From Chloroflexi bacterium CFX4 (lineage in GTDB: Bacteria; Chloroflexota; Anaerolineae; Aggregatilineales; UBA2796), in contig QWHC01000005.1 in assembly GCA_021404685.1 (NCBI GenBank), positions 1 through 64,000 of the forward strand: DNA of 64,000 nucleotides. Direction: 5' to 3'. The notes under the pieces are model-generated. The model made no database searches. It saw nothing but the letters and a program-made list of their open reading frames with translations, and was not told the origin of the DNA. Below are positions 42,442-51,674 of this stretch, in pieces. The first letter of the stretch is position 1; the number at the start of each line of letters is the position of its first letter. The translations under genes were made by a program, and so were the position numbers.

Positions 42442-44250
42442 ATGCAGCGTTTAATCAACGTAACACTCGCGCTCACCCTAATGCTGGCACTGGCAATCAG
42501 CCTGCCTGCGACCAGCCTCCACGCACAGCAGGGCAAAATTCTGGCCGATATTGGCTTTAAGCCCAAAGAACACGGGTTCGCTTTTCAAAACTATGGCAAT
42601 GAAAATAATCCTACCAACCTAACCGCCGTGGAGATGATCCGCATTTTTGGTGCGGAGCGCGTCTGTGCAGGTGCGGTGAATGCCGAAGGCGGCTGCAAAC
42701 TGACCGCGCCGGCGGCAGCCTTCATGAAGAAAGAAAACGCCGATATGGATGGCGGTCACTGCGAAGGCATGGCAGTGCTGAGTTTGGTCTTTTTCGAGCA
42801 GCAGCTTAGCGCTGCCGATTTCGGTGCTGCGCTGCCCAATAAGCTGCGTTTGCGCGGCAACAAAGCTCTTCAGCGTGAGATCGCCTATTGGTTCCAACTG
42901 CAAGTCATGGATGAGGTCTACGGATCGCGCATTACGCTGACGCCCGCCGAAGTGGTGGACGGCTTGATCGGCGCTTTTGAGGAAAATTACCTCGTCACCC
43001 TCGCCTTCTATCAGCCCGATGGCTCCGGCGGACACGCTGTGACGCCGTATGCCGTTCGCCAGATGAGCGATACACGCTACGACATCCTGATCTACGATAA
43101 CAACTTCCCGAACGAGGAGCGCGCCATTGAGGTGGATATTGAGGCGAACACTTGGCGCTATAATACAGCCGCCAACCCGAATGATCCGCCCGAACTCTAT
43201 GAAGGTGATGAAACAACGCAATCGCTGATTGTCGTGCCGCTAGAAGCCCGCTACCAAGAAAGTTTCACCTGCTCTTATTGTGGTGATTATATCCCTGCGG
43301 AGAAAACAGGCACTGTGGATAAGCTGACCTTTTCGCTGAACGGCGAAGCGAATGTCATCATCACGGATGGGCAAGGGCGCACTTTGCGCTTTGTGGATGG
43401 CGCTTTCAGCAACGACATTCCCGATGTCGAGATCAGGCAGGTGACCAACCAACGCGGACGCACGCGCACCATCGGCTCACGCCGCGCACCCACGATCATC
43501 ATGCCCAACGGTAAATATACCGTGCAGGTGAGCAAAGCACGCGGCAGCAACCCTGCCACGAGCTTCACCTTTGCCAAACAGGGCAACGTGCTAACTGCCA
43601 GCAAGCTAGACCTCAGCCAAAGCCTTGACCTAAACATAGACCGCGACCGCCTCCAAATGAAATCGGCGGCGGCGCGCAGCCTAAAGGTGCAGAACACGGT
43701 CTCGGCAAATGGACGCCATTATGCCTACAACCTTGCCGGCAATGGCGATGCCCTAACGCTGCGGCTGGGCGAGCGCGGTGAGATGCGTGCTTCGGGCAGT
43801 GGCGGTAACTACAGTTTGCTAGTGGCGCGCACCAATCCCGATGGCAGCAGCAAACTCTACTATAACAGTGCGGTTGGGCTGCGCGATGCGGGCGAGGCGG
43901 AATTTGATCCCGAAGATTGGGGCGATACGCTGAGCGTTGGCTACTATGATGAAGATGATGCGCTGCTGGAGACTGAGACCTACGCTGATGAGCCACTCTC
44001 GGAAGACCTGCTCGACCTATTCGAGCTTGACCGCGACTTTATGGAGAACTTTGACGATGAGAGCGAATGGGACGAGGCTTGGGGTGCCGACGAAGAAGGC
44101 GATTTCGGCGAAGATGATACTGAGAATGGTGATGATACGGACACTGACGATCAAGATGATGGCGATGACGATAATAACGGCGGCAATGATGACGGCGGTG
44201 GTGATGATGACGGCGGCGATGATGATGGTGGGGACGATGATGACGATTAA
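42442..44250 (+). CDS. Exported papain-like cysteine peptidase candidate with Asp-rich tail
   Basis: A 602-residue protein. The ATG at 42442 has AAAGGA 8 bases upstream and a signal peptide (LALTLMLALAISLPATSLHAQ). Residues 35-240 contain an ordered Cys, His and Asp/Asn set that fits a papain or transglutaminase-like fold: Cys107 in DGGHCEGMAVL, His198 in GSGGHAVTPYAV, and Asp219/Asn220 in ILIYDNNFP. A CSYC pair follows near 275. Residues 280-540 are beta-rich and unassigned. The last 60 residues are almost only Asp, Gly, Asn and Glu, ending in a run of Asp before the stop, as in the kinase at 53611. It could act on surface proteins; no family is recognised. Confidence 0.65.
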   Translation: MQRLINVTLALTLMLALAISLPATSLHAQQGKILADIGFKPKEHGFAFQNYGNENNPTNLTAVEMIRIFGAERVCAGAVNAEGGCKLTAPAAAFMKKENADMDGGHCEGMAVLSLVFFEQQLSAADFGAALPNKLRLRGNKALQREIAYWFQLQVMDEVYGSRITLTPAEVVDGLIGAFEENYLVTLAFYQPDGSGGHAVTPYAVRQMSDTRYDILIYDNNFPNEERAIEVDIEANTWRYNTAANPNDPPELYEGDETTQSLIVVPLEARYQESFTCSYCGDYIPAEKTGTVDKLTFSLNGEANVIITDGQGRTLRFVDGAFSNDIPDVEIRQVTNQRGRTRTIGSRRAPTIIMPNGKYTVQVSKARGSNPATSFTFAKQGNVLTASKLDLSQSLDLNIDRDRLQMKSAAARSLKVQNTVSANGRHYAYNLAGNGDALTLRLGERGEMRASGSGGNYSLLVARTNPDGSSKLYYNSAVGLRDAGEAEFDPEDWGDTLSVGYYDEDDALLETETYADEPLSEDLLDLFELDRDFMENFDDESEWDEAWGADEEGDFGEDDTENGDDTDTDDQDDGDDDNNGGNDDGGGDDDGGDDDGGDDDDD

Positions 44251-44277
44251 ACCACACATGGCGAACTAAGCGCTCTA

Positions 44278-44311
44278 GCGGACGGGGAAAGCCTTTTCCC
44301 GTCCGCTTTTT
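44278..44311 (+). terminator. Intrinsic terminator
   Basis: GCGGACGGGGAAA pairs with TTTTCCCGTCCGC over 13 bp (one G-U pair) with a three-base loop, followed by five T. It lies 27 bases after the papain-like gene. Confidence 0.9.
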
Positions 44312-44464
44312 GTCGCGTTTATGCCTTTCTGATGCAACCTTTGCGCGCCATGCGGCGTACTACCTCACAGAAATATGGGTTGGGCGCACAGAAGCGGCTT
44401 GTGCTAAACTTCACGCAGCGCCCGCATTTGCCAAATCAAATTGGCAACAGGAGTCTACGCAGCC

Positions 44465-45637
44465 ATGCGAATTATTGTACATACGGGTAAAGGTGGCGTT
44501 GGCAAAACCAGCATCTCGGCGGCGACGGCGCTGCGCTGCGCCGAGATGGGCTTGAAAACCATCGTGCTTAGCACAGATACTGCTCACAGCTTGGGCGACT
44601 CGCTGGATATGGCGATTGGTCCTGAGCCAATTGAACTGCGCCCGAATTTGTGGGCGCAAGAGGTGGATGCGCGTTACTCGATGGATAAGTATTGGGGCGC
44701 TTTCCAAAAGTACATGGTAGCGTTGTTCACCAAGCGCGGCGTTGAGGACATCGTAGCGGAAGAGGTGACGATCCTGCCCGGCTTTGAAGAAGGCGCACAC
44801 CTACTCTGGATTGATAAGTATGTGAATGATGCCTTCTTTGATGTCATCGTGGTGGATGCCGCACCAACCGCCGAGACGCTGCGCTTGCTCAGCTTGCCGG
44901 ACGTGACGCGCTGGTGGTTTGAGCGCGTGCTGACCTTAACCAAAGGCGCTGCCAAATTCCTGCGCCCGATTGCGCGTCCGCTGTTCCGCACCGAGCTGCC
45001 CGACGATGCCGCCTTTAACACCGTCGAGAACTTATTCCAGACGCTCGATAAGGTGCGCGCCTTGCTGGCAGACCCTGCCATGAGCAGTATGCGCCTTGTG
45101 GTGAACCCGGAGCGCATGGTCATCAAAGAGACGCAGCGCACCTACACCTACCTGAACCTGTACGGCTATGTGGTAGATGCTGTGCTGTGCAACCGCGTCA
45201 TTCCAGACTCGGTCACCGATCCATACTTCCAACAGTGGAAAGACTTGCAGCGCGAGAACATGAACCTGATTGCTGAGGCATTTGGCGAACTGCCCGTGCT
45301 GACTGCACCGCTGCTGGATCGGGACGTGAATGGCATGGATACACTGCGCCGCGTTGCCGATGCCCTCTATGGTGAGCGTAATCCGAGCGAGGTACTCTTT
45401 AATGGGCACACCCACCAAATCATCCCGTTGGAGAATGGCGGCTATCAAGTGCGCGTGCCGCTGCCCTTTGCCAATAAAGACGACCTTGACCTGTATCGCT
45501 CTGCCGACGAACTCACGCTGCGCGTCGGACCTTACCGCCGTAATATCGTGCTGCCACATGCCTTGTGGAAGCTAGAGATCGGGGACGCCAAGTTTGAAGG
45601 ATCAGCCCTTAACATTCACTTCGTCGCCAAACCTTGA
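44465..45637 (+). CDS. arsA: ArsA/Get3-type ATPase
   Basis: A 390-residue member of the ArsA/GET3 family of dimeric deviant-Walker ATPases. The P-loop is HTGKGGVGKTS at residues 6-16, with the second signature Lys near its start. STDTAHSLGDSLD (switch I) and DVIVVDAAPTAETLRLL (switch II) follow, and VVNPERMVIKETQRT is typical. AGGAG lies 11 bases before the ATG. The arsenical-pump partner ArsB and the metalloid cysteines are not evident, so a role in tail-anchored or membrane-protein handling, or metal sensing, is as likely as arsenic export. Its 3' end overlaps the start of the AarF-type kinase. Confidence 0.85.
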   Translation: MRIIVHTGKGGVGKTSISAATALRCAEMGLKTIVLSTDTAHSLGDSLDMAIGPEPIELRPNLWAQEVDARYSMDKYWGAFQKYMVALFTKRGVEDIVAEEVTILPGFEEGAHLLWIDKYVNDAFFDVIVVDAAPTAETLRLLSLPDVTRWWFERVLTLTKGAAKFLRPIARPLFRTELPDDAAFNTVENLFQTLDKVRALLADPAMSSMRLVVNPERMVIKETQRTYTYLNLYGYVVDAVLCNRVIPDSVTDPYFQQWKDLQRENMNLIAEAFGELPVLTAPLLDRDVNGMDTLRRVADALYGERNPSEVLFNGHTHQIIPLENGGYQVRVPLPFANKDDLDLYRSADELTLRVGPYRRNIVLPHALWKLEIGDAKFEGSALNIHFVAKP

Positions 45638-47459
45638 GACGCGCCAGCGCCTTCAAAACCTGATTGCGCCGATGCCGGATGCCCGTTCGGAACAAGACTC
45701 CGCACGCAATCGGCTGCACGCAGAGGCAGAAGTTGATCCGCGCCGTGAAGCGGGCTTCAAAGTGCGGCGCGGGCGTTTCCGCCGCACGGTGGTCTTTTTC
45801 ACGCTGCTCTTTGCGCGGATCATCCTTTGGGAAGTGATCATCCGCCGCTTCACCGGTGAGCGCTTCGTAGCACGCGGCAGATCGGCGCGTTGGCGGCATT
45901 ATGCGCGCCGCTTCCGCGCTATGGCGATTGACATGGGCGGCGTGATGATCAAGCTGGGGCAGTTCGTCTCCAGCCGTGTGGACGTGCTGCCGCCTGAGAT
46001 CACCAACGAACTGGCGGGCTTGCAAGACCAAGTGCCGATTGTAGATTTCAGCTACATCCGCGCCACAGTGGAGCGCGAACTTGGCAGGCTTGAAGAGCGT
46101 TTCTTGTGGTTTAGCACAGAGCCTGTTGCGGCGGCGTCTTTCGGGCAGGTTCACCGCGCCCAACTGCCTAACGGTGATCGTGTTGTGGTGAAGGTGCAGC
46201 GCCCAAAGATCGTTGAGACGGTCAAGACCGACCTGGCCGCCTTAGCTGTGGTGGCACGGCTTGCCATGCGCTATCAACCGATCCGCAAACGTGCCAATGT
46301 GCCAATGCTGCTGAGAGAATTTAGCGATGTGCTGTGGGAAGAACTCGACTACTTGAAAGAGGCTGACCATGCGCTGCAATTCCAAAGCATGTTTGCAGAT
46401 GACATGGGCATTTATGTGCCAGCCGTCTACCTTGAGCATACCACGCGCTATGTGCTGACTTTGGAAGATGTTACCAGCATTAAGCTGAACGACTACGCCG
46501 CCATTGATCGGGCAGGCGTTGATCGGCGTGAGGTGGCAACGCGCCTGATTGATTGCTACATGGCGCAGATTTTCGATCACCGCTTCTTCCATGCCGATCC
46601 GCATCCGGGCAATATTTTCATCTACCCACTGCCTGAGGCACACCAAAATGGCGCCGCGCACGGCAAGCGTAAGTTCTACCTGATCTTCATAGATTTCGGC
46701 ATGACGGGCAAACTCACCGAGCAGTTGGTGCGCGGCTTGCGCGCAACGTTGCTATCTGTCGTCACGCAGGATGCCAAAGGCTTGGTGGAGAGCTACAAGA
46801 ATTTGGGCGTGCTGATGCCCGATGCTGATGTGGAACGCCTTGAGCAGGCGACGCGGGTCGTCTTCGATAAGGTTTGGGGACTGGATATGAACGACCTGAC
46901 TAACATTCCCTTTGAAGAAATGTCGGGCGTGGCGCTCGAATTTAGCGACCTGATCATGTCCATGCCTTTCCAAATGCCGCAGGATTTTATCTACCTCAGC
47001 CGCACGGTGAGTATTCTCAGCGGCATGTGTACCGGGCTTGATCCGCGCTTTGATCCATGGCGTGCCATGCAGCCTTATACGCAGCGCCTGCTCAACGAAC
47101 AGCAGGCAGAGAACGCCCGCAATCCGATCAGTGGCAATTTCTTCGTGCAGGCAGCCTTTAAGTCCATGCGTGATTTGGCGCAGCGCGTCTACCGCCTGCC
47201 ATCCCTTGCCGATACCGTGCTGACCCGTGCCGAACGCGGCGATCTGATGGTGCAGGTGCGCCCTGATAGCGAGTTAGGCAGGCAAGTAACGCGCATTGAA
47301 TCCACACTAGGGCAGTTGAGCAACGGCTTAATTTTCTCGACCGTGACGTTGGCAAGCACGCTGCTGCACATCAGTGGCGAGCGCGGCTTGAGCATTGTTG
47401 GCTTTGCCATCAGCGGCGTGATGCTGCTTGGTATGCTGCTCCGCAAGCGCGGCGAGTGA
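45594..47459 (+). CDS. AarF/UbiB (ABC1) family atypical kinase
   Basis: A protein of up to 621 residues. Family hallmarks are the N-terminal KLGQF (KxGQ motif, in GGVMIKLGQFVSSRVDVLP by its ends), the Ala-rich loop AAASFGQVHRA in place of the normal Gly loop, VVKVQRP with the catalytic-site Lys, HADPHPGNIF and IDFGMTG. Two membrane helices end the protein. Members support quinone or isoprenoid lipid homeostasis. The start is either TTG at 45594, which overlaps arsA by 44 bases, or ATG at 45672; overlap and translation coupling favour co-expression. No quinone-synthesis genes are adjacent. Confidence 0.88.
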   Translation: MKDQPLTFTSSPNLETRQRLQNLIAPMPDARSEQDSARNRLHAEAEVDPRREAGFKVRRGRFRRTVVFFTLLFARIILWEVIIRRFTGERFVARGRSARWRHYARRFRAMAIDMGGVMIKLGQFVSSRVDVLPPEITNELAGLQDQVPIVDFSYIRATVERELGRLEERFLWFSTEPVAAASFGQVHRAQLPNGDRVVVKVQRPKIVETVKTDLAALAVVARLAMRYQPIRKRANVPMLLREFSDVLWEELDYLKEADHALQFQSMFADDMGIYVPAVYLEHTTRYVLTLEDVTSIKLNDYAAIDRAGVDRREVATRLIDCYMAQIFDHRFFHADPHPGNIFIYPLPEAHQNGAAHGKRKFYLIFIDFGMTGKLTEQLVRGLRATLLSVVTQDAKGLVESYKNLGVLMPDADVERLEQATRVVFDKVWGLDMNDLTNIPFEEMSGVALEFSDLIMSMPFQMPQDFIYLSRTVSILSGMCTGLDPRFDPWRAMQPYTQRLLNEQQAENARNPISGNFFVQAAFKSMRDLAQRVYRLPSLADTVLTRAERGDLMVQVRPDSELGRQVTRIESTLGQLSNGLIFSTVTLASTLLHISGERGLSIVGFAISGVMLLGMLLRKRGE

Positions 47460-47466
47460 AGATGTA

Positions 47467-47495
47467 ACGGGCGAGAGAAACTTCTCGCCCGTTTT
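47467..47495 (+). terminator. Intrinsic terminator after the AarF-type gene
   Basis: ACGGGCGAGA and TCTCGCCCGT form a 10-bp stem with a six-base loop and a short T-run. It lies 7 bases after the stop and just before the convergent gene's stop at 47510. Confidence 0.82.
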
Positions 47496-47509
47496 GTGTG
47501 TTGGAATGC

Positions 47510-48577
47510 CTACACATCCATATCGGCGAACAAGCGCGCCCAATTCAGGTTGGCATCCAGCGATTCGCGGAAGCGTGTCAGTTTTTCCGGGTGCGCCAGC
47601 CGCGTCTTGCCAAAGACCTTCTCCACGCGCTCAATCGCTTCAAGTGTGTTGTATGGCACCAGCAGCACCGCCACACCACGCGACTCGGCGTGCTTCAAGA
47701 TCGTGGAACTCGGCTGCAAGTTGCCCGTCAGCACCAGCGCCGTTGTGGAAGTTTCCAGCGCTGCTGCCTGAATATCAGCACGGTCGCCACCGGTGATGAC
47801 CGCTTTACGCTGCAAGCGGCGGAAATGCTGTGTGGCTGCCTCTACGCTCATTGCGCCAACGCTCAGCGTCTCGATCAAGCCATCGTCGCTCACTTCAGGC
47901 GTCAGTTTCTTCGCCTCTAGCACAGTGGTTAGCTCTGAAACGCTAATGGACATCAGACGTGGATCGCTTGGTAGCACACCATAGACGCGCACGCCCTTGC
48001 CTTCCAAGAAAGTGCTGACCTTGCCGCGCACTGCCTCAAGCTGATCATCTGGCACGCTGTTCACCACAATACCAAGCAGCCGATCACCCATGCGCGATTT
48101 AAGCGCTAGCGCATCGTCCACCAACATCAACGTGCTGCGGAAGCGCACCACACCTAGCGTTGGCGCGTCAAGCGTCTCGGCAATCCGCATGGCATTCAAG
48201 CCGATCAGGTAGCCTTCACGCATACTCGCGCCGCCTTCCAACAGCAGCATATCGCGCCCTTCGCCGGCAGTGGCGTAGGCACTCCGCATGGCGGCTAGGT
48301 AGTCTTCAGCGGGCGCGCCGCCAAGCACGGCGTCAATCTTGGCGTCATCCAAGATGATGGGCGAGAGTGCCTCCGTTGGCAGGTCTAAGCCAAGGGTGCG
48401 CCCAACAAATTCGGCATCTTCATCCACCAGCTTGCCACCTAGCAAGAAGGGCTGAGTGCTGATCGGCTTCATGTAGCCGACTTTACGCCCCATGCTCTGC
48501 AATTTCAGCCCAATGCCAAGTGCCAACGCCGTTTTACCGGAATAGGTGACCACTGCTGTTACATAAAGTGCTTTCAT
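47510..48577 (-). CDS. Phosphotransacetylase-like protein (BioD-type P-loop plus DRTGG domain)
   Basis: A 355-residue protein. Residues 1-215 are a P-loop domain of the dethiobiotin-synthetase type (TAVVTYSGKTALALGIG, KPISTQP, LLLEGGASM). Residues 215-330 are a DRTGG domain, with ITGGDRADIQAAAL, as found in the N-terminal part of long phosphate acetyltransferases. The catalytic PTA_PTB domain is absent, so it is probably regulatory. The gene is on the same strand as, and 120 bases downstream of, the ADP-forming acetate-CoA ligase; such pairs are seen in Chloroflexota and point to control of acetyl-CoA/acetate flux. Confidence 0.82.
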   Translation of the reverse strand: MKALYVTAVVTYSGKTALALGIGLKLQSMGRKVGYMKPISTQPFLLGGKLVDEDAEFVGRTLGLDLPTEALSPIILDDAKIDAVLGGAPAEDYLAAMRSAYATAGEGRDMLLLEGGASMREGYLIGLNAMRIAETLDAPTLGVVRFRSTLMLVDDALALKSRMGDRLLGIVVNSVPDDQLEAVRGKVSTFLEGKGVRVYGVLPSDPRLMSISVSELTTVLEAKKLTPEVSDDGLIETLSVGAMSVEAATQHFRRLQRKAVITGGDRADIQAAALETSTTALVLTGNLQPSSTILKHAESRGVAVLLVPYNTLEAIERVEKVFGKTRLAHPEKLTRFRESLDANLNWARLFADMDV

Positions 48578-48697
48578 GCTCTCTGAGTTCCTTTATAGAT
48601 ACATTTGCTTTGTGAAAAGGCGATCTTTTACGCCTGAGATTATACCAGTGCCATGCGGCATAGGCGCTTGCCAAGTGCGTCTATGCCGCGCATTCAG

Positions 48698-50815
48698 CTA
48701 CTTTGCGGATATCACAAGGCGTGCGTCCAGCGCAATTGCACCACGTCCTTGTTCGTAAACCATCAACGGGTTGATGTCCATTTCAACGATCTCTGGGAAA
48801 TCCGTCACCAATTGGCTGATCTTGAGCAGGGTATCAATGATCGCTTCTTTATCGGCGGGTGGCTGCCCACGAATGCCGTCCAGCAGTGCGTGTGCGCGGA
48901 TTTCGCCAAGCATTTCGGTAGCAGCGGTGCGGTCAAAGGGTGCAACGCGGAAGGTGACATCTTTCAGTGCTTCGACGTAGATGCCGCCCAAGCCGAATGT
49001 GACCAGCGCGCCAAACTGTGGATCGCGGTTCATGCCAACCAGAATTTCCGTGCCTTTCGGGATCATTTCCTGCACCAAACAGCCCCAGATCACAGCACCC
49101 GGCACGTAACGCTGAGCGCGGTAGACGATTAGATCGAAGGCGTCGCGCACATCTGCCGCAGAAGCCAAGCCAACCTTCACGCCGCCAACGTCCGTCTTAT
49201 GCAGGATGTCCGGGCTGGCAATCTTCAGCACCACAGGATAGCCCATCTCGCTGGCAATGGCGACCGCCTCATCCGCCGTTGCCGCCAGTTTCGCTTGTGG
49301 AATACGCAGTTGGTAGGCGCTCATGATGTCGCGGCTTTCCGCATCACCAATTGCCACACGCCCTTCAGCACGCACCTGCTGGATGATCTGGCGCACACGC
49401 GCATTGTCCGTCTCAAAGCGTTGTACGCGCAGTTCCGGCGCATCGCGCAGTTCGCGGTAATCGCGCATGGCGGCGAAGGCAAGTGCGGCGCGCTCCGGCA
49501 AGACGTAGTTTGGCACGCTATATTCCGCCGCCAACATCTCGACGGCAGGTTTCATCTTGAATTCGCCCATCAGGCACGAGACGAGCGGCTTGTTCAAACC
49601 GCGCTCACGGATCATCTCTGAACATCTGCCGATCACGCGCCCTGTCTCATGCACATCGGTCATCGCCTGCGGCGTCACGATGGCGATGATGCCATCCACA
49701 TTTGGATCAAGGGCGACTTTCTCCAACGCATAGGCGTAGCGATCCGCTAAGGCATCGCCTAGCACGTCCACTGGATTGTTGGCGCTGGCAGCATCAGGCA
49801 GAAAGTCTTGCAGCACTCTGGTCGTTTCAGGCGCAAAGCGTGCCAGTTGCAAACCGTTGCGTTCTAATGCGTCTGTGCAGAGGATGCCGGGTCCGCCAGC
49901 GTTGGTCACGACGGCGATTCGATCACCTGCTAACAGTGGTTGGTAGGCAAAGACGAGCGCGTAATCGAACAGCTCTTGCAGTGTTTCGGCGCGCAGCACG
50001 CCTGCCTGACGGAAGGCAGCACGGTATGCCTGCTCAGAGCCTGCCAGCGAGCCGGTGTGGCTGGAAACAGCCCGTGAGCCTGCTTGCGTTACGCCGCTTT
50101 TCAGGATAACAATCGGCTTTTTGCGGCTGGCTTCACGTGCCACACGCATAAACTCCTGCCCGTTTGGCAAGCCTTCGCTGTAGGCTAGGATCACCCGTGA
50201 GGCAGGATCATCTGCCCATGCCTTCATCAGGTCAATCTCGCTGACATCTGCCTTATTGCCCAAGCTGACGAACTTGCTAAAGCCAACTTGTGACCCTGCC
50301 ATTGCCCAGTCGAGGATTGCCACGCCCAAGGCGCCTGATTGCGACATAAAGTCAATCGGGCCGCTTGGCGGCGTGCCAGCCGCAAAGGTGACGTTGAGGG
50401 GTGTGAAGCAGTCAATCACGCCGAGGCAGTTCGGTCCGATCACACGGATGTTGTACTGCTTGGCGATCTTCAGCACTTCCAATTCGCGGTTCATGCCTTC
50501 ATAGCCCGCCTCACGGAAACCGGCGCTGATCACCACGACGGACGGCACGCCTTTTTTGCCGCAATCTTCCATCGCGGCTGGCACGTGCGGATAAGGGATC
50601 ACAATCACAGCCAAATCAGGCACTTCGGGTAACGCCTGCACATTTGGATACGCCTTGTAGCCGAGTATCTCTGTGGCTTTGGGATTGATCGGATAGAGGA
50701 TGCCTTTGTAGCCGCCCTCAATGGCATTTCGCAGCACGACGTTCCCTAGCTTGGTTGCGTCTTGGCTGGCGCCCACAATGGCGACTGACTTCGGGCTGAA
50801 AAAAGTATCTAGCAT
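48698..50815 (-). CDS. Acetate-CoA ligase (ADP-forming), fused alpha-beta subunits
   Basis: A 705-residue enzyme that makes ATP from acetyl-CoA (or another acyl-CoA), ADP and phosphate, giving acetate and CoA. The N-terminal CoA-binding domain starts FSPKSVAIVGASQD. The succinyl-CoA-ligase-like domain has the phospho-His in SSHTGSLAGSEQ. Residues 480-705 are the ATP-grasp beta part (YPVVLKIASPDILHKTDVGGV, quoted by its ends, and DINPLMVYEQG). The ATG at 50815 has AGGAG 7 bases upstream. The gene is between a thioesterase-like gene and the DRTGG protein gene, forming a small CoA-ester cluster. Substrate range (acetyl, propionyl, aryl) is not readable. Confidence 0.9.
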   Translation of the reverse strand: MLDTFFSPKSVAIVGASQDATKLGNVVLRNAIEGGYKGILYPINPKATEILGYKAYPNVQALPEVPDLAVIVIPYPHVPAAMEDCGKKGVPSVVVISAGFREAGYEGMNRELEVLKIAKQYNIRVIGPNCLGVIDCFTPLNVTFAAGTPPSGPIDFMSQSGALGVAILDWAMAGSQVGFSKFVSLGNKADVSEIDLMKAWADDPASRVILAYSEGLPNGQEFMRVAREASRKKPIVILKSGVTQAGSRAVSSHTGSLAGSEQAYRAAFRQAGVLRAETLQELFDYALVFAYQPLLAGDRIAVVTNAGGPGILCTDALERNGLQLARFAPETTRVLQDFLPDAASANNPVDVLGDALADRYAYALEKVALDPNVDGIIAIVTPQAMTDVHETGRVIGRCSEMIRERGLNKPLVSCLMGEFKMKPAVEMLAAEYSVPNYVLPERAALAFAAMRDYRELRDAPELRVQRFETDNARVRQIIQQVRAEGRVAIGDAESRDIMSAYQLRIPQAKLAATADEAVAIASEMGYPVVLKIASPDILHKTDVGGVKVGLASAADVRDAFDLIVYRAQRYVPGAVIWGCLVQEMIPKGTEILVGMNRDPQFGALVTFGLGGIYVEALKDVTFRVAPFDRTAATEMLGEIRAHALLDGIRGQPPADKEAIIDTLLKISQLVTDFPEIVEMDINPLMVYEQGRGAIALDARLVISAK

Positions 50816-50843
50816 TGGCAGACTCCTTGTAAGTCTTGTGTCC

Positions 50844-51674
50844 TTAGGTTGATGAACGGCGCCCCGACGCCGCAAGTGTGTTCAGTGCCGCCTCAGAAAG
50901 GCGATCTGCGCCGTTGAGTGTGTAAGACGCTAAATCGGTGGCAAGGCGTTCATTGGTGGCGGCACTGAAAACTTCCGTGCGCCACACCAACCGATTGGCG
51001 GCTGTGCCGAGCAACTGGCAGACGATCCGCAATGGTTCATCGGGCTGTGCGCTGCGGAAATATTCCACCTCGCGCCCGAAGGGTGTGCAAGGCTGATCAA
51101 TATCGCGCATCGCCTCGTAGATTGCCTGCTCTGCCCACGCCACATAGACGCTGTTATTGACGTGCGCGGCGCTGTCAATCTCATAGACCTGCACCGTTCG
51201 GGAATACGCACGCGGTGCTGCCTCCAGTGGCGTGAACGATTCAACGCCTGTCTCAAGCGGATCGAGTGTGCCGCTGGGCAGGAACGCCTCGTAAAATTCA
51301 TCGGGCAGGCGCACAGGGCGTAGCGACTCCGTATCCACATACACCCAGTTGGTGCGCCCACGCACAATCGGCAGACCGTCGGCACGGCGCAGATCATACT
51401 CACGGTGCGATTGCACACGGCGATAATCGGATACCCACGTTTGCATGGTCAGTGTATCGCCGTAGCGCGCATCGGCAAGGTAGCGCAGATAGGTCTTACG
51501 CGCAAACCATGCTCGCTTATTCGCCTGATACCAGTGATAACTATAGCCGCACCACGCGCTTGCTTGTGTCGCGGATTCCTCTAGGTAGTTCAGATAGACA
51601 GGTAGGCGCACTGTATCTTGTGCGCCAATTTCATAAGTGCGGACGGCAAATTGCCATGCATAAACCTTTGGCAC
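50844..51674 (-). CDS. Double-hotdog acyl-ACP/acyl-CoA thioesterase
   Basis: A 276-residue protein with two hotdog domains, like FatA/FatB-type acyl-ACP thioesterases. The first half has YEIGAQDTVRLPVYLNYLEESA and HREYDLR; the second VYEIDSAAHVNNSVYVAWAEQA, in which the Asp/His-Asn-Asn set is the usual catalytic region. It would free fatty or short acyl chains from ACP or CoA. It is upstream of the ADP-forming ligase on the same strand with a 28-base gap, so the products could re-enter or leave CoA metabolism together. No signal peptide is seen. Confidence 0.85.
   Translation of the reverse strand: MPKVYAWQFAVRTYEIGAQDTVRLPVYLNYLEESATQASAWCGYSYHWYQANKRAWFARKTYLRYLADARYGDTLTMQTWVSDYRRVQSHREYDLRRADGLPIVRGRTNWVYVDTESLRPVRLPDEFYEAFLPSGTLDPLETGVESFTPLEAAPRAYSRTVQVYEIDSAAHVNNSVYVAWAEQAIYEAMRDIDQPCTPFGREVEYFRSAQPDEPLRIVCQLLGTAANRLVWRTEVFSAATNERLATDLASYTLNGADRLSEAALNTLAASGRRSST

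Noticed and set aside
44180-44245. Asp-rich repeats as a dockerin or RTX calcium-binding repeat
   Set aside because: The spacing lacks the GGxGxDx(U)x RTX pattern and the DxDxDG dockerin loop pairs.
44017-44269. Ile-rich or His-rich frames opposite the Asp-rich tail
   Set aside because: They are direct products of the GAT/GAC repeats read on the other strand.
44380-44410. Promoter for the ArsA-type gene (TTGGGC/TAAACT)
   Set aside because: The spacer would be 19 bases and both boxes are weak matches.
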